64,000 nt of DNA from an uncultured SAR86 cluster bacterium. Lineage in GTDB: Bacteria > Pseudomonadota > Gammaproteobacteria > Magnimaribacterales > D2472. The notes beneath the pieces are model-generated. The model searched no databases. It was not told where the DNA came from and was given only the letters and a program-made list of their open reading frames with translations. The translations under genes and the position numbers were made by a program. Where the stretch lies: positions 87,398 to 151,397 of the forward strand of contig CACJBO010000002.1 in the NCBI GenBank assembly GCA_902591665.1, written 5' to 3'. Below, in pieces: positions 23,020-36,164 of this stretch (position 1 is its first letter; each line of letters starts with the position of its first letter).

Positions 23020-26000
23020 TTATTCCTCATTTTCTTGAAGTTCTTGTCTTAATGCTGCCTCTATGTCATCAGCAGAAAGTGTTTGTTCTTCAAGATCGTA
23101 TTGTTTTTTATTTTTTAGTCTGTCATGGAACTCCATACCTGTACCAGCAGGTATTAACCTTCCAACAACAACATTTTCTTTAAGACCTCTAAGATGATCT
23201 TTTTTACCAGTTACTGCAGCCTCTGTTAAAACCCTAGTAGTTTCTTGGAAAGATGCAGCTGAAATAAATGAATCAGTTGCAAGTGATGCTTTTGTTATTC
23301 CCAACAATACTCTTTCAAATTCTGCTGGAGTTTTGCCATCAGCTTCAACTTTTTCATTTTCTTCTTTTAATTCAGCATAGCTAACTTGATCACCTTGAAT
23401 AAACTTAGTATCACCACCATCAATAATTAGTGCTTTTCTTAACATCTGTCTTAAGATAGTTTCAATATGCTTGTCATTGATGGATACGCCCTGAAGTCTA
23501 TATACATCTTGAATTTCATTAACTATAAAGTTTGTTAATTCAGGAATACCTTTTAACCTAAGGATGTCATGGGGACTATATGGGCCATCTGAAATAATAT
23601 CGCCCTTAGAGATTCTTTCACCCTCAAATACAGATAATGTTCTATGTTTAGGTATTAACATTTCAGTATTTTGTGATTTTTTAGTAGCTCCTTCAGGTGT
23701 AATAACCAATCTAACTTTACCTTTAGTCTCTTTACCAAATGAGATAATTCCAGTCTCCTCAGATAAAACTGCTGCATCTTTTGGCTTTCTTGCTTCAAAC
23801 AGATCAGCAACTCTTGGTAAACCACCAGTAATATCTTTAGTTTTAGATGCAACTAAAGGCATTCTTGCTATAACTTCACCAGCAGTTATTTTTTGACCAT
23901 TAGCAATATTAACAAGACCGCCAGCAGGTAATGGATATTCAGCAGGAGCTTTAAAATCTCCCATTAATACTGTTTTACCTTTTGAATCTTGAATTAAAAC
24001 CTTTGGAGACATATCTCTTCCAGCAGTTGGTCTGTCCGAGACTTCAATAATTTCAATACTTGAAAGTCCTGTTAAATCATCCATACGCTCTCTAACAGTA
24101 ACCCCATCCTCAACATCTTCAAATTTAACCTTACCAGAAGCTTCAGCAATAATTGGTCTTGTATATGGATCCCATGAAGCTATTTTTACTCCATCAGTAA
24201 GATCAGCAGTATCATCAACCTCTAATGTGGCCCCATAAGGAACCCTATATTGTTCAGTTATTTTCCCATTGATATCTGTGATCGTACACATGGCATTTCT
24301 TGAAACAACAACTTCTAACTTATCTTTATTAGTAACTGTCTTCATGTCGCTTGAATAAGTAACAATACCTGCATTTTTATTATAAATTGCATTATCTTCA
24401 GATGAGCTTGATGCAGCACCACCAATATGGAAGGTACGCATTGTTAACTGAGTTCCAGGCTCACCAATAGATTGTGCTGCTACAACACCAATCGCCTCAC
24501 CTCTATGAACTAAGTGGCCTCTTGCCAAATCTCTTCCATAACATTTGGAACATACGCCAATAGGCGCCTCACAAGTCATTGGAGATCTAACCTTTAAAGA
24601 AGCTAGGTTCAAAGATTCAATTCTATCAACTGCATCCTCATCCAACATTGTGTCTTTTGCATAGAGCTCATTACCTTCACTATCAAGAATGGGTTCAGCA
24701 ATAACTCTTCCAAGAATCCTGTCGGTAAGTGGTTGTATTATTTCACCACCATCTATAATTGATGTAACAGTTATAGATTCATCTGTACCACAATCATCAA
24801 TATTAATAACTGAGTCCATGGAGACATCGCAAAGTCTTCTAGTTAAGTAGCCTGAGTTAGCTGTCTTTAAGGCCGTATCGGCAAGACCCTTCCTAGCTCC
24901 ATGAGTAGAAATAAAGTATTGAAGAACAGACAGACCTTCACGAAAGTTAGCTGTAATTGGTGTCTCAATAATTGATCCATCTGGTTTTGACATTAAACCT
25001 CTCATACCAGAAAGCTGTCTAATCTGAGCTGGTGAACCCCTTGCTCCAGAATCAGCATATATATAAACGGAGTTAAATGATGACTGTTCTACATTTTCTC
25101 CATCAGGAGTTTTAGCAGTCTCAGTGCTAATCTTCTCCATCATAGCCTTAGCTACTTGCTCATTTGCTCTAGACCATATATCAATAACTTTGTTATATCT
25201 CTCGCCTCTAGTAACAAGACCAGAATCAAATTGTTTCTCAATTGCTTTTACTTCTTTTTCTGAATCATCAATAATTTTTGCTTTTTCTTGTGGAATTACA
25301 AAATCATTTACTCCAATGGATGAACCAGATTTAGTTGAAAAATCAAAACCTAAATACATCAACTGATCTGCAAAAATTACAGTTTTCTTAAGCCCAGCTT
25401 TTCTGTATGAAATATCGACAAGCTTTGAAATTAGTTTCTTATTTAAAACTTTATTAATATTCTCAAATCCTACCTCAACAGGCGTAATTCTCCATATTAA
25501 AACTCTACCCACGGTAGTCTCATGAATTGCTTTATCGCCGTTTTCGTTAGTGATTCTAACTTTTATTGATGAGTGTATATCTAAAGTTTCAGTTTCGTAT
25601 GCTCTTAGAACTTCATCTGAGTCACTGAATACTCTACCACCTCCAATTGCGTTTGCATTATCTCTAGTCATGTAATACAACCCAAGCACAACATCTTGCG
25701 TTGGATTAATTATTGGTGAACCGTCAGCAGGTGACAAAATATTATTAGTTGACATCATTAGAGCTCTTGCTTCTAGCTGCGCCTCTAAAGTTAAAGGTAC
25801 GTGAACAGCCATCTGGTCTCCATCAAAGTCAGCATTAAATGCAACACAAACTAATGGATGCAACTGAATAGCTTTACCTTCAATTAACTTTGGCTCAAAA
25901 GCCTGGAGTCCTAGTCTGTGGAGTGTAGGAGCTCTGTTTAGCAATACTGGATGCTCTCTAATAACATCATCTAAAACTTCCCAAACTTCTGGAGTCTCTC

Positions 26001-27201
26001 TCTCAACTAATTTTTTGGCAGCTTTAATAGTTGTAGCTAGCTCTCGTTGTTCAAGTTTTCCATAAACAAAGGGCTTGAATAACTCAAGTGCCATTTTCTT
26101 AGGAAGTCCGCATTGGTGTAATTTAAGATTTGGACCAGAAACAATAACTGATCTTCCTGAATAATCTACCCTTTTACCCAACAGGTTTTGTCTAAATCTT
26201 CCGCCTTTACCTTTAATCATGTCAGCTAAAGATTTAAGCGGTCTTTTGTTTGTTCCTGTGATAACTCTTCCTCTTCTTCCATTATCTAGAAGCGCATCAA
26301 CAGATTCTTGTAGCATTCTTTTTTCATTTCTTACAATGATCTCTGGAGCACTAAGCTCTAGCAATCTTTTAAGTCTGTTATTTCTATTGATAACTCTTCT
26401 ATAAAGATCGTTAAGGTCAGATGTAGCAAATCTTCCTCCTTCAAGAGGTACAAGAGGTCTTAGGTCAGGTGGTAATACTGGAAGTACGTCCATTATCATC
26501 CATTCTGGTCTGTTACCAGATTCATTAAATGCCTCAAGAAGCTTTAAACGCTTGGAAAGTTTTTTTAGCTTTGTTTCAGAATTAGTTTGAGGTATCTCTT
26601 CTCTAATTTCTCTAATTTCTTCATTTATATCTAGCTCTTCTAAAAGAATCTTTACAGCTTCAGCACCCATACCAGCAGAGAACTCATCACCAAATTCTTC
26701 ATATTTCTCAACCCATTCTTCTTCAGTAAGAATTTGTCCCTTTTCAAGTTCAGTAAGACCCGGATCAGTAACAATATAACTTTCAAAATATAGCACTCTT
26801 TCAATTTCTCTAAGAGTTGTATTTAAAAGAAGTCCAATTCTTGACGGCAAGGACTTAAGAAACCAAATATGAGCAACAGGAGCAGCCAAATCGATATGAC
26901 CCATTCTTTCTCTTCTTACTTTTGCTAGGGTTACCTCAACTCCACATTTTTCACACACAACCCCTCTGTGCTTCATTCTTTTGTACTTACCACAGATACA
27001 TTCATAATCCTTGATAGGTCCAAATATTTTTGAACAAAATAATCCGTCTCTTTCAGGCTTAAAGGTTCTGTAATTAATAGTTTCAGGTTTTTTTACTTCA
27101 CCAAATGACCAAGATTTTATTACCTGAGGAGAAGCTAGACCCGCAGAAATGGTTGTGAAATCATCCTGTCCTGTTTTTAAAGAATTTAATAAGTCTCTCA
27201 A
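23020..27201 (-). CDS. rpoC: RNA polymerase beta' subunit
   Basis: [15 protein letters not shown] metal-binding motif; 1393 aa. Confidence 0.98.
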   Translation of the reverse strand: MRDLLNSLKTGQDDFTTISAGLASPQVIKSWSFGEVKKPETINYRTFKPERDGLFCSKIFGPIKDYECICGKYKRMKHRGVVCEKCGVEVTLAKVRRERMGHIDLAAPVAHIWFLKSLPSRIGLLLNTTLREIERVLYFESYIVTDPGLTELEKGQILTEEEWVEKYEEFGDEFSAGMGAEAVKILLEELDINEEIREIREEIPQTNSETKLKKLSKRLKLLEAFNESGNRPEWMIMDVLPVLPPDLRPLVPLEGGRFATSDLNDLYRRVINRNNRLKRLLELSAPEIIVRNEKRMLQESVDALLDNGRRGRVITGTNKRPLKSLADMIKGKGGRFRQNLLGKRVDYSGRSVIVSGPNLKLHQCGLPKKMALELFKPFVYGKLEQRELATTIKAAKKLVERETPEVWEVLDDVIREHPVLLNRAPTLHRLGLQAFEPKLIEGKAIQLHPLVCVAFNADFDGDQMAVHVPLTLEAQLEARALMMSTNNILSPADGSPIINPTQDVVLGLYYMTRDNANAIGGGRVFSDSDEVLRAYETETLDIHSSIKVRITNENGDKAIHETTVGRVLIWRITPVEVGFENINKVLNKKLISKLVDISYRKAGLKKTVIFADQLMYLGFDFSTKSGSSIGVNDFVIPQEKAKIIDDSEKEVKAIEKQFDSGLVTRGERYNKVIDIWSRANEQVAKAMMEKISTETAKTPDGENVEQSSFNSVYIYADSGARGSPAQIRQLSGMRGLMSKPDGSIIETPITANFREGLSVLQYFISTHGARKGLADTALKTANSGYLTRRLCDVSMDSVINIDDCGTDESITVTSIIDGGEIIQPLTDRILGRVIAEPILDSEGNELYAKDTMLDEDAVDRIESLNLASLKVRSPMTCEAPIGVCSKCYGRDLARGHLVHRGEAIGVVAAQSIGEPGTQLTMRTFHIGGAASSSSEDNAIYNKNAGIVTYSSDMKTVTNKDKLEVVVSRNAMCTITDINGKITEQYRVPYGATLEVDDTADLTDGVKIASWDPYTRPIIAEASGKVKFEDVEDGVTVRERMDDLTGLSSIEIIEVSDRPTAGRDMSPKVLIQDSKGKTVLMGDFKAPAEYPLPAGGLVNIANGQKITAGEVIARMPLVASKTKDITGGLPRVADLFEARKPKDAAVLSEETGIISFGKETKGKVRLVITPEGATKKSQNTEMLIPKHRTLSVFEGERISKGDIISDGPYSPHDILRLKGIPELTNFIVNEIQDVYRLQGVSINDKHIETILRQMLRKALIIDGGDTKFIQGDQVSYAELKEENEKVEADGKTPAEFERVLLGITKASLATDSFISAASFQETTRVLTEAAVTGKKDHLRGLKENVVVGRLIPAGTGMEFHDRLKNKKQYDLEEQTLSADDIEAALRQELQENEE

Positions 27202-27210
27202 TTTTATCTC

Positions 27211-30200
27211 CTAGTTTTCTGAATCTAATTCAAGATTAATACCCAAAGATTTAATTTCTTTGCTAAGAACATTAAATGACTCAGGTATATTCGCATCCAT
27301 TTCGTAACTACCATCGACGATATTTTTATACATCTTAGTTCTACCGGAAACATCATCTGATTTAACTGTTAACATCTCTTGTAATGAGTATGAAGCACCA
27401 TATGCTTCAAGTGCCCAGACTTCCATCTCACCAAATCTTTGGCCACCAAACTGAGCTTTACCACCTAATGGTTGTTGAGTAACTAAACTATATGAACCAG
27501 TTGATCTAGCATGCATTTTGTCATCAACCAAGTGATTTAATTTAATGATATACATGTAACCAACAGTAACTGGTCTATCAAATTTAGTACCCGTCCTTCC
27601 ATCATATAAGGTGATTTGACCAGATTCTGGTAAGTCAGCTAATTTTAATAAATCTTTAACCTCACTTTCTTTGGCACCATCGAATACAGGTGTTGCAATT
27701 GGCAAACCATCTTTAAGATTATTTGCTAATTCAAGAATTTCAGAATTATTAAATGATGAAATGTCTTCTTTGTTAGCTGCATTTTTATTATAAAGCTTAT
27801 CTAAATATTCTTTTAGCTCTGCAGGCTTTGCATTTGCTTTGATCATTGAATCAATTTTTTCACCAATGCCTTTCGCAGCATATCCCATGTGAGTTTCAAG
27901 AATTTGTCCAACATTCATCCTAGACGGAACACCTAATGGGTTTAGGACTATATCAACAGGATTACCATTATCATCATAAGGCATATCTTCTACAGGCATA
28001 ATCTCCGAAATAACACCTTTGTTACCATGACGACCAGCCATCTTATCACCAGGTTGAATTCTTCTTTTGATAGCTAAATAAACTTTAACAATCTTTATTA
28101 CGCCTGGAGCAAGATCATGCCCTCTAGTAATTTTTGCTTTCTTTTCATCAAATCTTGTTTTGATATCTTTGATATATTCGTTGTAGCTTTTTTCAGTATC
28201 TTCGATAACATCATTAACATTATCAGCATCTGTTCTGATTGAGAAAATATCGTTTATTTCAAGCGATTCTAGTTTTTCTAAAGATAATGTTTCACCCTTT
28301 TTAACACCATTTCCTTTGATAGCTTTTTTATTTTTTAATAATTCACACAACCTTGTTTTAGTTGCTTGTTCTACAACTGTAGCCTCATCATCAGCATCCT
28401 TTTTAGATTGATCTAGATGATCTTGCTCTATTGCTTGTGTTCTTTCATCTTTTTCGACACCATCTCTTGTAAAGACCTCTACACCGATAACGGTACCCTT
28501 TGAGCTGGATCTTTGTGATGTATCTTTAACGTCAGAAGCTTTTTCACCAAAAATAGCTCTTAAAAGTTTTTCTTCAGGTGAAAGCTGGGTTTCTCCCTTC
28601 GGAGTAATTTTTCCAACCAATATATCACCAGGCACTACCTCAGCACCAACATAAACTATTCCACAGTCATCTAGTTTATTAAGAGATCCTTCACCAACAT
28701 TTGGTATATCAGCAGTGATTTCTTCTGAACCAAGCTTCGTGTCTCTTGCCACACAGACAATTTCTTGAATATGAATAGAGGTAAATCTATCTTCTCTAGC
28801 AACTTTTTCAGATATAAGAATTGAATCCTCAAAGTTATAACCATTCCATGGCATAAAGGCTATGCGGATATTTTGTCCTAAAGCTAACTCACCATTATCC
28901 ACTGATGGTCCGTCAGCTAATACATCTCCTGCTTTCACCACATCACCAATCTGAACAATCGGTCTTTGGTTGATGCATGTATTTTGATTTGATCTAGTAT
29001 ATTTGACTAAGTTATAAACATCGGATGCTGATTTAGATTTTTTATCAGTTACTCGAACAACTATCCTTGAAGCATCAACACTCTCAACGACACCATTATT
29101 TTTTGCAACAATACAAACTCCAGAATCTCTAGCAACAACGGACTCAAGCCCAGTTCCTACTAGAGGCTTTTCAGCTCTGAGAACTGGAACTGCTTGTCGT
29201 TGCATATTTGATCCCATTAATGCCCTGTTAGCATCATCATGCTCTAAGAAAGGTATTAAGGATGCTGCGATTGATACAACCTGTTGAGGAGATACGTCCA
29301 TTAAATCGACTCTGTCAGGTGACATTAGCTCAAATTCACTTGCATGCCTAACTGCCACAAGATCGTCTACAAATTTATTATTTTTATCTAAAGCAACGTT
29401 TGCCTGAGCAATAACATGCTCAGCTTCATCAATTGCAGATAGATAGATAATTTCATCAGTTACTTTTCCATTAACAACTTTCCTGTACGGAGTCTCAATA
29501 AACCCATACTGATTTGTTCTTGAATAAGAAGCAAAGGAGTTAATTAATCCAATATTTGGACCTTCTGGTGTTTCGATGGGACATACTCTTCCATAATGAG
29601 TTGGATGAACGTCTCTAACCTCAAAACCTGCCCTTTCTCTTGTAAGGCCACCAGGTCCTAAAGCAGAAACTCTTCTTTTGTGTGTTATTTCAGATAATGG
29701 ATTGTTTTGATCCATAAACTGAGATAACTGACTTGAACCAAAAAACTCTTTAATTGCAGCTGTAACAGGTTTTGCATTTATTAAATCTTGTGGGCCAAGC
29801 TCATCTGCTTCTGCCATACTAAGTCTTTCTCTCACTGCTCTTTCAACTCTAATTAAGCCTACTCTAAACTGATTGGCAGTCATTTCACCAACAGACCTAA
29901 CCCTTCTGTTACCTAAATGGTCAATATCATCAACAATATCATGGCCGTCTCTAATATTAACTATTCCCTTCATGACCTCAATAATGTCTTCTTTATCAAG
30001 AATATGAGGGTTATCTTTTTTTGAATTTAATTTTAATCTTCTATTAAATTTCATTCTTCCAACTTCAGAAAGATCGTATCTCTCTTCATTGAAAAATAAG
30101 TTATTAAATAATGTTTCGGCAGAGTCTTTGGTTGGCGGCTCTCCCGGTCTCATCATTCTATATATTTCAACAAGAGCTTCTAATCTATTAGATGTTGGAT

Positions 30201-31272
30201 CTGCTCTAAGTGTGTTTGAAATATATGGTCCTTTGTCCAACTCATTAATAAATAAGCATGAAATATCATTAATATTATTTTCTTTTAAGGCCTCTAGAAC
30301 AGCCTCATCGATTTCTGTGTTTGCAACAAATAAAACTTCTCCAGTTTCTTTGTTAAAAATGTCTTTTGACAGAACCTTGCCAAAAAGAAATTGTTCATCT
30401 AATGTGATTTCACTTACTTTTGCATTTGATAACTCTTTTATGTGTCTTGCTGTAATTCTTTTGCCAGCCTCTACATAGACCTTACTTTTAACCTTAAGGT
30501 CAACAGGTAAAGTTTCACCTCTAAGTCTCTCTGGTATCAGAGCAAGTTTAACAGTGTCTTTTTCTAGTGTGAAAATATCCTCATCATAAAACTCAGACAA
30601 TATTTCCTCTGTACCCATATCTAATGCTCTAAGCATGATTGTTGCAGGTATCTTTCTTCTTCTATCAATACGACTAAACAGAATGTCTTTAGGATCAAAC
30701 TCAAAATCTAGCCATGAACCTCTGTAAGGAATAATTCTCGCAGAATATAAAACTTTTCCTGAAGAATGCGTCTTACCTTTATCATGATCATAAAAAACAC
30801 CAGGAGACCTGTGAAGCTGCGATACAACAACTCTTTCAGTTCCATTTACAATAAAAGATGCATCAGAAGTCATTAAAGGAACTTCTCCCATAAAGACTTC
30901 ACCTTCTTTTATATCTTTTACTTCTTTGAAATTAGATTCTCTATCGTAGAGAACTAATTTAACTTTAATTCTTAGAGGTGCAGAATATGATAAACCTTGT
31001 ATTAAGCATTCTTGAACATCATATGTGTTCTTTCCGAGCTCATATGAAACATATTCAAGAGCTGCATTACCTGAAACACTTTTAATTGGAAATAATGACT
31101 GAAAAACTTCTTCAAGCCCTTGTTTTTTCCTTGCTTCAGGCGCCACATCAGCTTGTAAAAATTCAGAATAAGATTTTGTTTGGGTTTCAATAAGGTTAGG
31201 AAGATCCATTACCTTTGCGAAAGTACCAAAGTTTTTTCTTATTCTTTTCTTTTCTGTATAACTGTATGACAT
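27211..31272 (-). CDS. rpoB: RNA polymerase beta subunit
   Basis: [30 protein letters not shown] rifampicin region; 1353 aa. Confidence 0.98.
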   Translation of the reverse strand: MSYSYTEKKRIRKNFGTFAKVMDLPNLIETQTKSYSEFLQADVAPEARKKQGLEEVFQSLFPIKSVSGNAALEYVSYELGKNTYDVQECLIQGLSYSAPLRIKVKLVLYDRESNFKEVKDIKEGEVFMGEVPLMTSDASFIVNGTERVVVSQLHRSPGVFYDHDKGKTHSSGKVLYSARIIPYRGSWLDFEFDPKDILFSRIDRRRKIPATIMLRALDMGTEEILSEFYDEDIFTLEKDTVKLALIPERLRGETLPVDLKVKSKVYVEAGKRITARHIKELSNAKVSEITLDEQFLFGKVLSKDIFNKETGEVLFVANTEIDEAVLEALKENNINDISCLFINELDKGPYISNTLRADPTSNRLEALVEIYRMMRPGEPPTKDSAETLFNNLFFNEERYDLSEVGRMKFNRRLKLNSKKDNPHILDKEDIIEVMKGIVNIRDGHDIVDDIDHLGNRRVRSVGEMTANQFRVGLIRVERAVRERLSMAEADELGPQDLINAKPVTAAIKEFFGSSQLSQFMDQNNPLSEITHKRRVSALGPGGLTRERAGFEVRDVHPTHYGRVCPIETPEGPNIGLINSFASYSRTNQYGFIETPYRKVVNGKVTDEIIYLSAIDEAEHVIAQANVALDKNNKFVDDLVAVRHASEFELMSPDRVDLMDVSPQQVVSIAASLIPFLEHDDANRALMGSNMQRQAVPVLRAEKPLVGTGLESVVARDSGVCIVAKNNGVVESVDASRIVVRVTDKKSKSASDVYNLVKYTRSNQNTCINQRPIVQIGDVVKAGDVLADGPSVDNGELALGQNIRIAFMPWNGYNFEDSILISEKVAREDRFTSIHIQEIVCVARDTKLGSEEITADIPNVGEGSLNKLDDCGIVYVGAEVVPGDILVGKITPKGETQLSPEEKLLRAIFGEKASDVKDTSQRSSSKGTVIGVEVFTRDGVEKDERTQAIEQDHLDQSKKDADDEATVVEQATKTRLCELLKNKKAIKGNGVKKGETLSLEKLESLEINDIFSIRTDADNVNDVIEDTEKSYNEYIKDIKTRFDEKKAKITRGHDLAPGVIKIVKVYLAIKRRIQPGDKMAGRHGNKGVISEIMPVEDMPYDDNGNPVDIVLNPLGVPSRMNVGQILETHMGYAAKGIGEKIDSMIKANAKPAELKEYLDKLYNKNAANKEDISSFNNSEILELANNLKDGLPIATPVFDGAKESEVKDLLKLADLPESGQITLYDGRTGTKFDRPVTVGYMYIIKLNHLVDDKMHARSTGSYSLVTQQPLGGKAQFGGQRFGEMEVWALEAYGASYSLQEMLTVKSDDVSGRTKMYKNIVDGSYEMDANIPESFNVLSKEIKSLGINLELDSEN

Positions 31273-31313
31273 AAATGCGCCCTTTTAATTAATATAGATT
31301 TATAGGTTTAATG

Positions 31314-31694
31314 TTATTTAAGTTCAGCTGTTGCACCGGCTTCAGTTAACTGAGCTACCATTGCCTCTGCATCATCTTTACTTGCACCTTCTTTAACAGT
31401 ACTTGGTGCTCCATCAACCATATCTTTTGCTTCTTTAAGTCCAAGACCAGTAATTGCTCTAACAGCTTTAATTACTTGAACTTTTTGATCTCCAGCTGCA
31501 CTTAATACAACATCAAAAGAATCTTTTTCTTCTGCTGCTGGAGCGTCGCCACCACCTGCTGCTGCAGGTGCTGCTGCAACTGCTGCTGCTGCTGTTACAC
31601 CAAATTTTTCTTCAATATCTGAAATAAGATCAACAAGATCCATCACAGACATTTCCTCAATAGCCTTTAAAATATCTTCTTTACTAGTTGCCAT
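31314..31694 (-). CDS. rplL: 50S ribosomal protein L7/L12
   Basis: Ala-rich hinge and [27 protein letters not shown]. Confidence 0.97.
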   Translation of the reverse strand: MATSKEDILKAIEEMSVMDLVDLISDIEEKFGVTAAAAVAAAPAAAGGGDAPAAEEKDSFDVVLSAAGDQKVQVIKAVRAITGLGLKEAKDMVDGAPSTVKEGASKDDAEAMVAQLTEAGATAELK

Positions 31695-31713
31695 TTTTAA
31701 TTCTCCTTATAAT

Positions 31714-32244
31714 TTAGGCAGATGCCTTTTTTTTGTCATGAACTGCTGATAAAACTCTCGCAAGTTTACTTGGAACTTCATTTAATAAAGTAGCAAACTT
31801 GGTAACTGGCGCTTGCAATACATTAGCAATAAGACCATAAGCCTCATCTTTAGATGGTAAGCTAGCTAGAATATCTATCTGGCTCCCATCAAGCAATTGA
31901 CCCTCAACAACTAATGCTTTGATATCTAAATTATCAAAGTTTTTAGCATATGTTTTGAGTAACTTTGCAGCTGCACCAGGCTCTTCAAATGAAAAAGCAA
32001 ATAATGATGGGCCAACTAAAACTTCATCAGAACATCCAAAATCAGTACCCTCAAATGCTAATTTAGCAAGTGAGTTTTTTATAACCTGAATATGAATACC
32101 TGATTGAGTAGCTTTTTGTCTTACCTCGGATAGCTCACTGACCTTAAGGCCTCTAGCATCTGAAATAACTAAAGATGATGCATTAGATGCAACTTCTTTA
32201 ACTTCGCCTACAATTTTTTCTTTTTCATTTTTCGATAACGCCAC
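31714..32244 (-). CDS. rplJ: 50S ribosomal protein L10
   Basis: VALSKNEKEKIVGEVKEVA with GTG start at 32244 and AGGAG RBS; the N-terminal 16 aa of the listed ORF are L10-leader sequence. Confidence 0.94.
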   Translation of the reverse strand: MALSKNEKEKIVGEVKEVASNASSLVISDARGLKVSELSEVRQKATQSGIHIQVIKNSLAKLAFEGTDFGCSDEVLVGPSLFAFSFEEPGAAAKLLKTYAKNFDNLDIKALVVEGQLLDGSQIDILASLPSKDEAYGLIANVLQAPVTKFATLLNEVPSKLARVLSAVHDKKKASA

Positions 32245-32365
32245 AGCAATTCTCCTGTTTAAGCCTTTCGGCCATTCGGCGACAAATTGCAAAATTACAA
32301 TTTGAACACCACCTACGTAGGAAATTAAGTCTTACGACACCTACGGTCTTTGACGGCTGCGTAAA
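32245..32365 (-). promoter_or_regulatory. L10 leader (ribosomal protein autoregulatory mRNA leader)
   Basis: Minus strand GACCGTAGGTGTCGTAAGACTTAATTTCCTACGTAGGTGGTGTTCAAATTG...GCCGAATGGCCGAAAGGCTTAAACAGGAG immediately upstream of rplJ; resembles the known L10 leader family. Confidence 0.88.
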
Positions 32366-32405
32366 CGCAACTATCTAACTTTATAATTTCTTATAAAGCT
32401 AAAAC

Positions 32406-33098
32406 TTATACCAACTCTGAGGAATTAATTTTTATTCCTGGTCCCATAGTGCTACTTAAAGCAACATTACCTATATATACACCCTTAGCAGATGCTGGTT
32501 TTAATTTTTTTAATTCTTCTAGTAATGCAGATGCATTGGCTATAATTTTGTCTGTATCAAAAGATACTTTGCCAATACTTCCATGAATAATTCCATTTTT
32601 ATCTGTTCTAAATCTTACTTGTCCAGCTTTAGCATTATTTATTGCTGTTGCAACATCATCTGTTACAGTTCCAGTCTTTGGATTTGGCATTAAACCTTTT
32701 GGACCTAAAACTTGACCAAGCTTACCAACAACTTTCATTGCAGCATTTGTTGAAATTACCACATCAACATTTACTTCTTCTTTTGTAAATTTTTCTGCTA
32801 AATCATCCATTCCAATAAATTCAGCTCCAGCATCTTTTGCTGCATCTGCCTGATCCCCATCTGCAAAAACAGCTACGGTTACAGCTTTGCCTAAACTGTT
32901 AGGAAGCGTTACTGCACCTCTAACATTTTGATCAGATTTATTAGGGTCCACACCCAGCCTAATTGCAATATCAACAGATTCTTCAAACTTAGCTGACTTC
33001 ACAGATTGCATTATTTCTAGAGCTTCAGACACTGAGTAAGTTTTCTCAGGATCTACTTTTTCAACTAGAATTTTTTGTTTTTTTGTTAACTTACTCAT
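32406..33098 (-). CDS. rplA: 50S ribosomal protein L1
   Basis: [22 protein letters not shown]. Confidence 0.97.
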   Translation of the reverse strand: MSKLTKKQKILVEKVDPEKTYSVSEALEIMQSVKSAKFEESVDIAIRLGVDPNKSDQNVRGAVTLPNSLGKAVTVAVFADGDQADAAKDAGAEFIGMDDLAEKFTKEEVNVDVVISTNAAMKVVGKLGQVLGPKGLMPNPKTGTVTDDVATAINNAKAGQVRFRTDKNGIIHGSIGKVSFDTDKIIANASALLEELKKLKPASAKGVYIGNVALSSTMGPGIKINSSELV

Positions 33099-33523
33099 AA
33101 ATCTACCTCAACACCCATGCTTCTTGCTGTTCCTGCAATAATTAAGACTGCAGCATCTATGTCATTTGAATTTAAATCAGGCTCTTTTTGTTTTGCTATA
33201 TCTTCAAGTTGTGCTCTTGTTAATTTTCCAACCTTTTCTCTATTTGGTTCGCCACTCCCTTTTGGTATTCCTAAAGCTTTCTTAATTAAAACAGCAGCCG
33301 GAGGTGTTTTGACAACAAATGTGAAAGATTTATCTTCGTATACAGTTATAACTACTGGAAGAGGTAATCCCTTTTCAGCATTTTGAGTTTCAGAGTTAAA
33401 TGCATTACAAAAATCCATTATGTTTACACCAACTTGACCTAGAGCAGGTCCAACTGGAGGACTTGGATTAGCTCCACCCGCAGGTATTTGTAATTTAAGA
33501 ATATTTGCTACTTTTTTTGCCAT
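33095..33523 (-). CDS. rplK: 50S ribosomal protein L11
   Basis: [33 protein letters not shown]. Confidence 0.97.
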   Translation of the reverse strand: MAKKVANILKLQIPAGGANPSPPVGPALGQVGVNIMDFCNAFNSETQNAEKGLPLPVVITVYEDKSFTFVVKTPPAAVLIKKALGIPKGSGEPNREKVGKLTRAQLEDIAKQKEPDLNSNDIDAAVLIIAGTARSMGVEVDL

Positions 33524-34050
33524 TATGTTTTCTCAATTTGTATAAACTCAAGATCAACCGGTGTTGCTCTTCCTAAAATTTGTACTGAAACTTTAACCAT
33601 GTTCCTTTCGTAATCAACGTTTTCAACAACACCGTTGAAATCATTAAAAGGTCCATCACAAACTCTAACTACTTCACCTGGTTCGTATATTGTTTTTGGA
33701 GCTGGAGCGTCTTCACCTACTTCAATTCTATTTATAATGTTATTAACATCTTCTTCAGAAATTGGTAAAGGTCTATCTTTTGTTCCACCAACAAAACCAG
33801 ATACTCTTGGGGTTGATTGAACTAGTTGCCAAGAATCATCTTCTAAAATCATTTGTACTAATATGTAACCGGGAAAAAATTTTCTTTCAGTTGTTTTTTT
33901 TGAACCGCCTTTTAGTTCAACTATTTGTTCCGTTGGTATTAGTATTTCGCCGAATTTCTCAGCAAGATTATTAAGTTCTATTTTTTCTTCAAGAGCAGCT
34001 TTAACTTTTTGCTCGTAGCCCGAATAAGCTTGAATTACATACCAATCCAT
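33523..34050 (-). CDS. nusG: Transcription termination/antitermination protein NusG
   Basis: [21 protein letters not shown] region [14 protein letters not shown]. Confidence 0.97.
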   Translation of the reverse strand: MDWYVIQAYSGYEQKVKAALEEKIELNNLAEKFGEILIPTEQIVELKGGSKKTTERKFFPGYILVQMILEDDSWQLVQSTPRVSGFVGGTKDRPLPISEEDVNNIINRIEVGEDAPAPKTIYEPGEVVRVCDGPFNDFNGVVENVDYERNMVKVSVQILGRATPVDLEFIQIEKT

Positions 34051-34054
34051 AATG

Positions 34055-34417
34055 TTATCCTAGTACCAGTTTAGTTAAAAAAGTTAGAAGTGATTCAAGT
34101 GCCCAAAAGAACAGGCATAAAACTATAATTGAACCAAAAACTACTAAAAATGTTTGGGTTGTTTCAATACGAGTTGGCCAAACGACTCTTCTTATTTCTG
34201 TTCTTGATTCTCTCATTAGCTTGATTGCATTTGAACCAAAATTTGTTACGGCTAATATCCCTAGACCTACAATAAATAAGAATACGACCCCAAGGACTCG
34301 ATATAAAAATGCAACTTCAACAAAATAACTATTGCCAATAACAGCAGCAGAGAATACTGCTAATGCAGCAAACCATTTAATGTTATCTAATAATTTTGAA
34401 GTTGATCCTTTAGCCAT
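34055..34417 (-). CDS. secE: Preprotein translocase subunit SecE
   Basis: Three TM segments and [18 protein letters not shown]; start placed at [10 protein letters not shown] (34417) because the listed N-terminus reads through tRNA-Trp. Confidence 0.92.
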   Translation of the reverse strand: MAKGSTSKLLDNIKWFAALAVFSAAVIGNSYFVEVAFLYRVLGVVFLFIVGLGILAVTNFGSNAIKLMRESRTEIRRVVWPTRIETTQTFLVVFGSIIVLCLFFWALESLLTFLTKLVLG

Positions 34418-34447
34418 ATATTTCCTATTTCGGCTCCAAGTTAAACT

Positions 34448-34523
34448 TGGCAGGCCAGGAGGGTCTCGAACCCACAACCCCCGGTTTTGGAGACCGGTAC
34501 TCTACCAATTGAGCTACTGGCCT
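34448..34523 (-). tRNA. tRNA-Trp(CCA)
   Basis: AGGCCAGTAGCTCAATTGGTAGAGTACCGGTCTCCAAAACCGGGGGTTGTGGGTTCGAGACCCTCCTGGCCTGCCA; cloverleaf, CCA anticodon, encoded 3' CCA. Confidence 0.97.
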
Positions 34524-34556
34524 AAAATTAATTTTCATATTCCTCAGAGACAAGCA

Positions 34557-34580
34557 AGCCGAGACACAAAGGTCTCGGCT
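34557..34580 (-). other. Intergenic stem-loop between tuf and tRNA-Trp
   Basis: Perfect 9-bp stem AGCCGAGAC...GTCTCGGCT without a following U-tract on the transcribed strand. Confidence 0.6.
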
Positions 34581-34593
34581 AATAAGTCTTCAA

Positions 34594-35784
34594 TTACTCA
34601 ATAATTTTTGATACTACGCCAGCACCAACTGTTCTTCCACCTTCTCTAATCGCAAATTTTAGACCTTCGTCCATAGCGATTGGAGCAATAAGCTCAACAT
34701 TCATTTTAATGTTGTCACCAGGCATTACCATTTCAACACCACTTGGAAGCTCACAAGCACCAGTTACATCAGTTGTTCTAAAATAAAACTGAGGTCTGTA
34801 GTTATTCATGAATGGTGTATGTCTTCCACCTTCATCTTTACTTAATACATATATCTCAGCTTCAAATTTTGTATGAGGTGTAATTGACCCAGGCTTAGCA
34901 ATAACTTGACCTCTTTCAACAGCGTCTCTTTCAACACCTCTAAGAAGAACACCACAGTTTTCACCAGCTCTTCCTTCATCTAAAGATTTTCTGAACATTT
35001 CTACACCAGTACATGTAGTCGTAGATGTGTCTTTAATACCAACAATTTCTAAAGGATCACCAGTATTAACGATTCCAGTTTCGATTCTACCTGTTACCAC
35101 TGTACCTCTACCTGAAATAGTAAACACATCTTCAATAGGCATTAGGAAAGCACCATCTACTGGTCTTTCTGGCTCTGGTACATATGAGTCTAATGTTTCA
35201 ATAAGTTTTTGAACTGAAGGAACTCCAATTTCAGATGTATCACCTTCAAGAGCTTTTAGCGCACTACCAACAATAATAGGTGTGTCGTCGCCTGGGAAAT
35301 CATATTCGTTTAATAGCTCTCTAATTTCCATTTCAACAAGCTCTATCATTTCTGGATCATCATTTTGATCAGCTTTGTTCATATAAACAACAATATAAGG
35401 AACACCAACCTGTCTCGCTAATAGGATATGTTCTCTTGTTTGAGGCATTGGACCGTCAGCAGCACTTACTACTAATATAGCGCCGTCCATTTGAGCAGCA
35501 CCAGTAATCATATTTTTTACATAGTCTGCGTGACCTGGACAATCAACGTGTGCATAGTGACGTGCAGTTGAAACATACTCAACATGAGAAGTAGCAATAG
35601 TAATACCTCTTTCTCTTTCTTCTGGAGCATTATCAATATTTGCAAAGTCAACAGCGTCTCCACCGAATACTTCAGCAGCAACTTTTGTTAGTGCAGCTGT
35701 AAGTGTTGTCTTACCATGGTCAACGTGACCAACTGTCCCTACATTTACGTGGGGAAGCGTTCTTTCAAATTTTTCTCTTGCCAT
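34594..35784 (-). CDS. tuf: Elongation factor Tu
   Basis: [41 protein letters not shown]. Confidence 0.98.
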   Translation of the reverse strand: MAREKFERTLPHVNVGTVGHVDHGKTTLTAALTKVAAEVFGGDAVDFANIDNAPEERERGITIATSHVEYVSTARHYAHVDCPGHADYVKNMITGAAQMDGAILVVSAADGPMPQTREHILLARQVGVPYIVVYMNKADQNDDPEMIELVEMEIRELLNEYDFPGDDTPIIVGSALKALEGDTSEIGVPSVQKLIETLDSYVPEPERPVDGAFLMPIEDVFTISGRGTVVTGRIETGIVNTGDPLEIVGIKDTSTTTCTGVEMFRKSLDEGRAGENCGVLLRGVERDAVERGQVIAKPGSITPHTKFEAEIYVLSKDEGGRHTPFMNNYRPQFYFRTTDVTGACELPSGVEMVMPGDNIKMNVELIAPIAMDEGLKFAIREGGRTVGAGVVSKIIE

Positions 35785-35822
35785 TTTTTTATGCCTCTCT
35801 GAAATAATTAAATATACTTAAA

Positions 35823-35897
35823 TGGAGCTCATAACCGGACTTGAACCGGTGACCTCTTACTTACCAAGCAAGTGCTCTACCGCTGAGCTATATGAGC
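35823..35897 (-). tRNA. tRNA-Thr(GGT)
   Basis: GCTCATATAGCTCAGCGGTAGAGCACTTGCTTGGTAAGTAAGAGGTCACCGGTTCAAGTCCGGTTATGAGCTCCA; loop TTGGTAA. Confidence 0.96.
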
Positions 35898-35923
35898 CCG
35901 TTCACGTAGCATCCTAATTTAAG

Positions 35924-35959
35924 GTGGCGTATTATCCCTCTAAAAAGTTATAAACTCAA
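35924..35959 (-). promoter_or_regulatory. Putative promoter of tRNA-Thr(GGT)-tuf with GC-rich discriminator
   Basis: Minus strand TTGAGT-N17-GATAAT followed by ACGCCACC. Confidence 0.65.
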
Positions 35960-36019
35960 CCTTTTTTCAACATAAATTTGGGATTATTTTAGTAGTGTTT
36001 TTTGCTATTAAAATAGACA

Positions 36020-36103
36020 TGGTGGAGAGGGTAGGATTCGAACCTACGTAGCCGAAGCGGCAGATTTACAGTCTGCTGGTATTAACCACTCACCCACCTC
36101 TCC
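36020..36103 (-). tRNA. tRNA-Tyr(GTA)
   Basis: GGAGAGGTGGGTGAGTGGTTAATACCAGCAGACTGTAAATCTGCCGCTTCGGC...CCTCTCCACCA; long variable arm. Confidence 0.96.
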
Positions 36104-36164
36104 ATATCAAGCAAGCTATTTTTGTTCTAGAATGCATTTAAGTCAACAGTTTTTTAAAGTGAAT

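Noticed and set aside
31540-31610. GCT/GCA-rich repeat in rplL
   Set aside because: Encodes the expected Ala-rich hinge of L7/L12.
34418-34477. N-terminal extension MWVRDPPGLPSLTWSRNRKY on the secE ORF
   Set aside because: Reads through the 3' part of tRNA-Trp; SecE starts at [10 protein letters not shown].
34557-34580. Hairpin downstream of tuf as an intrinsic terminator
   Set aside because: No U-tract follows on the transcribed strand; kept only as an intergenic stem-loop, possibly a processing site.
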